A stretch of DNA of 16,549 bases from Donghicola sp041224595 (lineage in GTDB: Bacteria; Pseudomonadota; Alphaproteobacteria; Rhodobacterales; Rhodobacteraceae), in assembly GCF_041224595.1 (NCBI RefSeq), contig NZ_JBGFGN010000081.1, positions 1-16,549 on the forward strand, in the 5' to 3' direction. Positions 13,828 to 16,549 of this stretch are shown here, piece after piece (the first letter of the stretch is position 1; the number at the start of each line of letters is the position of its first letter). Position numbers and translations under genes: made by a program. Below the pieces are notes generated by a model. That model was given only the letters and a program-made list of their open reading frames with translations. It searched no databases and was not told the origin of the DNA.

Positions 13828-15339
13828 ATGCAAAAAAATTGGGATTTTAGTCGGGGCGAAGGCGTCTCGAACGAAATTGATTGGACATTTCTGGATGGTG
13901 CTTCCGAGACATTTTTGGGTGAAAACGGTATTATCGAAGGTGTTAGGGTTTTAGGTTTGAAGCCTTACTATTGGTCGCCTAGCAATAGCTACGCCGATTT
14001 GAACTTCCAGGATCGCGTTTCTTTCACTGAAGGAACAGAACAATACTCGATCCTCGGGAACTATTTGGACGCTACCGGTAGCGCGACCTACTGGTTCGAT
14101 TCCCGGGTCACGGCACTGACATTTAACGACAGCACGACCGACGAACGCTGGATTGTGACCTTCGACGAGTCTGACCTTAGTTTTGACGATCTCGTCGCAA
14201 CTTACCTCGAGGTGGGAGCAGAAGACATGTCCGCTGTCCTCTTTGATAGTGATGACGGCATGATCGGATCTGACGGCGATGATCTGTTCTACGGCTATGG
14301 GGGCGATGACGTCGTCAAGGCCAAACGCGGCGCAGATAGCATCTACGGTGGGCAGGGCGACGATCAACTCTATGGTCGAGCAGGTGCCGATTCCTTGGTT
14401 GGGGGTTCTGGAAGCGACGACCTTACAGGAGGCAAGGGAAACGATACCCTCATGGGGGGGGCTGGAAATGACGACCTTGAAGGAGGCATGGGAAACGATA
14501 CCCTGACGGGAGGTGCGGGCGAGGATTACCTCTATGGTGGAGCTCAGGACGACATACTTGATGGCGGCGCAGGGGCTGATTCCCTTTATGCTGGTGACGG
14601 ATATGATCTCCTGTATGGCGGGGATGGAAACGACTACATGGTGGGCGGATGGTATTATTCCAGCATCTCTGAACTCTACGGCGAAGATGGTGATGACATC
14701 CTCTGGGGTGATGGTGGAATTTCCACGATACTCGATGGAGGGGCCGGAAATGACGAACTCTATGCTGCGTGGAGCTATGATTACTACTATGGCTACTCGG
14801 ACTATGAACCCACCACAGAACTGTATGGCGGAGTAGGAAACGACAGACTTGTTTCACGCAACATTGGTGATTTGCTTGATGGCGGCGCAGGTTCGGACCA
14901 GATGCATGGTCGGAATGGCAACGATACGATGACCGGCGGCGCTGGCGCGGATACCATCCGCGGCGGTCGCGGTGATGATGCGATTGAGGGCGGTGCTGGC
15001 GATGACGAAATTTATGGCGGCGGTGGACGGGATACGATCCTTGCGGGACCGGGCGCTGATACGCTGACAGGTGGCAACGGCGCGGATCAGTTTGTCTTCG
15101 AGAATACGGACGAAGGCGCGTTGATCCTCGATTTCGTATCTGGCACCGATACCATCGTTCTCGAGGGCATGGCTGAATTCGAAGATTCCGTTACCTTTGC
15201 AACCGCAGTGATCGATTGGGCCGAAGGTGCCCCCGAACCGGAATTCTCGGAGATTGTTCATATGGTTGTGGGGGATTTGACCATCGAACTCGTCGGAACG
15301 GGCGTCTTCATTGAAGAGTCCGACTTGATCTTTACCTGA
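13828..15339 (+). CDS. RTX calcium-binding secreted protein
   Basis: This 503-residue acidic protein has no N-terminal signal peptide. Residues 1-140 are a non-repeat domain I do not recognise. From about 145 to 421 it consists of GGxGxDxLx nonapeptides (for example LTGGKGNDTL, LDGGAGADSL), which bind calcium and form a beta-roll. They are broken twice by Tyr/Ser-rich inserts (about 274-284 and 313-328). The C-terminal 80 residues, beginning QFVFENTDEGALILDF, resemble the end of type I-secreted proteins, so export by an ABC/TolC system is likely. No transporter gene is present here. ATG 13828 follows GGAG at 6 nt; a TTG at 13813 is less likely. No enzymatic domain is visible. The gene holds a G8 run and a 54-bp tandem duplication. 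Confidence 0.88.
   Translation: MQKNWDFSRGEGVSNEIDWTFLDGASETFLGENGIIEGVRVLGLKPYYWSPSNSYADLNFQDRVSFTEGTEQYSILGNYLDATGSATYWFDSRVTALTFNDSTTDERWIVTFDESDLSFDDLVATYLEVGAEDMSAVLFDSDDGMIGSDGDDLFYGYGGDDVVKAKRGADSIYGGQGDDQLYGRAGADSLVGGSGSDDLTGGKGNDTLMGGAGNDDLEGGMGNDTLTGGAGEDYLYGGAQDDILDGGAGADSLYAGDGYDLLYGGDGNDYMVGGWYYSSISELYGEDGDDILWGDGGISTILDGGAGNDELYAAWSYDYYYGYSDYEPTTELYGGVGNDRLVSRNIGDLLDGGAGSDQMHGRNGNDTMTGGAGADTIRGGRGDDAIEGGAGDDEIYGGGGRDTILAGPGADTLTGGNGADQFVFENTDEGALILDFVSGTDTIVLEGMAEFEDSVTFATAVIDWAEGAPEPEFSEIVHMVVGDLTIELVGTGVFIEESDLIFT
14416..14523 (+). repeat. 54-bp tandem duplication inside the RTX gene
   Basis: Two 54-bp units (14416-14469 and 14470-14523), both starting GACGACCTT, are nearly identical over their first 36 nt and encode 18 residues each (two nonapeptides: DDLTGGKGNDTL... 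and DDLEGGMGNDTL...). Other nonapeptides in the gene are much more diverged at DNA level, so this pair is the youngest duplication. Confidence 0.8.
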
Positions 15340-15352
15340 CAACAGGTTGCGG

Positions 15353-15386
15353 CGCTTTGGCGACGGAAAAAACTGTCACCAAAGCG
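15353..15386 (+). terminator. Hairpin after the RTX gene
   Basis: CGCTTTGG-C-GAC (15353-15364) pairs with GTC-A-CCAAAGCG (15375-15386), a 12-bp stem with one mismatch around GGAAAAAACT, 13 nt after the stop. No T-run follows, so it may be a Rho-dependent or weak terminator. Confidence 0.5.
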
Positions 15387-15433
15387 TCAATCTGCTCTTG
15401 TGCCTGCCCCCCGAGAAATGTAGACCCATCGGC

Positions 15434-15523
15434 GGAGACGTGGCCGAGTGGTCGAAGGCGCTCCCCTGCTAAGGGAGTAGGCGAGGAATCGTCTCGAGGG
15501 TTCGAATCCCTTCGTCTCCGCCA
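15434..15523 (+). tRNA. tRNA-Ser (anticodon GCU)
   Basis: The acceptor arms GGAGACG (15434-15440) and CGTCTCC (15513-15519) pair, followed by discriminator G and an encoded CCA (15521-15523). The anticodon stem CTCCC/GGGAG encloses the loop CTGCTAA with anticodon GCT at 15468-15470, reading AGC/AGU. The long variable arm (GGCGAGGAATCGTCTC region) is that of a class II serine tRNA, and the T loop TTCGAAT is canonical. An integrase gene starts 143 nt downstream, so the 3' end probably served as an integration site. Confidence 0.97.
15500..15523. other. Probable att core at the tRNA-Ser 3' end
   Basis: The T-arm and acceptor 3' end of the tRNA gene (15500-15523) is the usual crossover site of tyrosine integrases, and one is encoded just beyond it. 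The matching direct repeat at the far end of the island would lie outside the window, so the exact core cannot be defined. Confidence 0.45.
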
Positions 15524-15608
15524 TTTAGAATGGCTTCAAAATTTATTTCGCTCTACATATCAAGTACTTGCTTGGCGTACCCGCTTCTTCGGTCCGCTGC
15601 TAACCTTG

Positions 15609-15632
15609 TTTTGCCACACATTTTGCCACACA
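15609..15632 (+). repeat. 12-bp tandem direct repeats, candidate integrase arm sites
   Basis: TTTTGCCACACA occurs twice back to back (15609-15620 and 15621-15632), between the tRNA 3' end and the integrase start. Short direct repeats in this position are typical arm-type binding sites for the integrase N-terminal domain. They may also let the integrase repress its own promoter. Confidence 0.6.
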
Positions 15633-15666
15633 ATCCGCATCACAGAACTGGTGTGGAGGGCGGGGA

Positions 15667-16434
15667 ATGTCGGTCGTCAAACGCGGTGGTGTGTATCATT
15701 TGCGGCGGCGTGTTCCCGTCAGATTCAAGAGCGTCGAGGACCGGACGTCGGTATATGTCAGCCTCAAGACAGACTCCGAGACGATGGCCAATGCGAAAGC
15801 TCCCATGGTCTGGGAGCGGCTCGTGAAAGCGTGGGAAGACGCGCTGGCTGGCCAGACCGGCGACTCTGTTAAAAAGTTCGAGCAAGCCCAGAAGCTGGCG
15901 GTGGCCAGCGGCTTTGAATACATGGGCAGCGCTCAGGTTGCAGAACTCCCCATTAAAGATCTCCTCGCGCGGGTAGAGGCGATCGAAGCGGGCGTGGCGA
16001 ACACCAATGTGCAGGCGAATGCGGTGCTGGGCGGCGTGGAACGGCCCAAGATCAAGGTGTCGAAGGCGCTGGAGATGTATTGGGACCTCACCAAGCTCGA
16101 TATCCAGAATAAGAGCCCGGATCAGGTGCGGCGCTGGATAAACCCGCGCAAGAAAGCCGTAAAGAACTTCATTCTGGTCTGCGGCGACAAGCCCATCGAC
16201 GAGATCACTCAGGACGACATGTTCGATTTCCGTGACTGGTGGGAGGTCCGAATTCTAGACGAGGGCGTGACGGGGCAGACCGCGAACAAGGACTTCATCC
16301 ACCTGCGGTCGGTCTTGAAGACAGTGAACTCCAAGAAACGGCTCCAGATTGTCCTTCCGAATGAGAAGATCAGCCTGCCGGAAACGGAGCCCAAGGAGCG
16401 GCCACCGAAGGTCACGTCCGTCAAGGTGGTGTAA
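15667..16434 (+). pseudogene. Truncated tyrosine integrase (N-terminal half only)
   Basis: The frame encodes the N-terminal part of a tRNA-targeting tyrosine recombinase: a DUF6538-type arm-binding region (VVKRGGVYHLRRRVPVRF, residues 2-20) and a SAM-like core-binding domain (about 120-230). The catalytic domain with its Arg/His/Tyr residues is entirely missing, although full proteins of this kind run well over 400 residues. After ETEPKERPP (to residue 247) the sequence becomes VTSVKVV and stops; this tail is read from the end of an IS256-family element. GGAGGG at 15655-15660 precedes ATG 15667. Adjacency to tRNA-Ser shows it drove island integration. As it stands it cannot recombine, so the island is probably fixed unless the IS excises. 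Confidence 0.85.
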
Positions 16435-16549
16435 TTTGTCGGGTGGCCTGAGGTCATGATCAGGCGGCTTTTATGCTGAGAATTGGGTCTGTCTCCTCGT
16501 TGTCGATCTGAGCGAATGCCTCGACCATCATGTAGCGGCTGGCGGTTTG
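16410..16549 (-). mobile_element. IS256-family insertion sequence, one end (partial)
   Basis: The segment beginning GGTCACGTCCGTCAAGG, then TGGTGTAA (16410-16433), has the GTCCGT...GTGTAA layout of IS256-family terminal inverted repeats. It starts exactly where the integrase homology ends. Inside it, on the minus strand, is the end of a transposase reading frame. The other end of the element lies beyond the window, so the target duplication cannot be checked; it should resemble the 8-9 bp before 16410 (CACCGAAG). Confidence 0.7.
16460..16549 (-). CDS. IS256-family (mutator-type) transposase, C-terminal fragment
   Basis: The last 29 codons of a minus-strand frame are visible, ending with TGA at 16462-16460. 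The peptide contains TASRYMMVEAFAQID and ends LSIKAA. Some alphaproteobacterial IS256-type transposases end with a similar RYMxxEAxA segment followed by a short acidic tail. The catalytic DDE residues would lie off the window. Identification rests on this tail plus the terminal repeat 27 to 50 nt downstream. Confidence 0.65.
   Translation of the reverse strand, partial: QTASRYMMVEAFAQIDNEETDPILSIKAA

Noticed and set aside
14263..15095. Repeat array as CRISPR
   Set aside because: Repeats are in one open frame with 9-codon period and glycine/aspartate code, typical of RTX proteins; no constant repeat with unique spacers.
15357..15872. 171-codon open frame across tRNA-Ser and the integrase start
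   Set aside because: It reads through the tRNA gene and out of frame through the integrase; no protein features.

Overview
The window looks like chromosome of a marine alphaproteobacterium of the Rhodobacteraceae (Roseobacter-like). The evidence is a GC-rich, G/C-ending codon style, a leucine-degradation gene order of the kind seen in that group, DUF1272 and YchF proteins of typical sequence, and an RTX secreted protein. This assignment comes from protein recognition only; no search was run.

Layout. (1) 59-6474, + strand: leucine/isovalerate catabolism. An operator-like palindrome precedes isovaleryl-CoA dehydrogenase (ivd). Two small envelope genes follow (a membrane-anchored unknown and an LprI/DUF1311 protein), then both subunits of methylcrotonyl-CoA carboxylase (mccB, mccA) and a glutathione S-transferase. 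Several stop/start codons overlap, so the cluster behaves like an operon. (2) 6491-8420, +: an arsenate-reductase-like LMW phosphatase and an ACR3 arsenite exporter, preceded by a near-perfect Pho box, with no arsR visible. (3) 8429-10235, -: a cupin and an FMN L-lactate dehydrogenase, separated by a 14-bp perfect inverted repeat that contains the lldD ribosome binding site. (4) 10242-11080, -: trpA with a clear terminator. (5) 11267-12266: a DUF1272 Cys-rich protein (+) convergent with an unknown membrane protein (-). (6) 12502-13714, +: ychF with promoter and terminator; 12267-12501 shows no gene I can support. (7) 13828-15386, +: an RTX calcium-binding protein containing a G8 tract and a recent 54-bp tandem duplication. 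(8) 15434 to the end: tRNA-Ser(GCU), 12-bp direct repeats, and a tyrosine integrase whose catalytic half is cut off by an IS256-family element running off the window. This is the edge of a tRNA-borne genomic island.

A repeated intergenic module, a stem-loop followed by a GTATTTtnGCCAagAAGAA-like box, occurs three times in the same orientation (1-54, 3790-3850, 8343-8390). In two cases it starts exactly 16 nt after a stop codon. The stems differ in sequence but still pair. The most testable functional predictions are PhoB control of arsenic detoxification, the SD-sequestering hairpin before lldD, and disruption of the island integrase.
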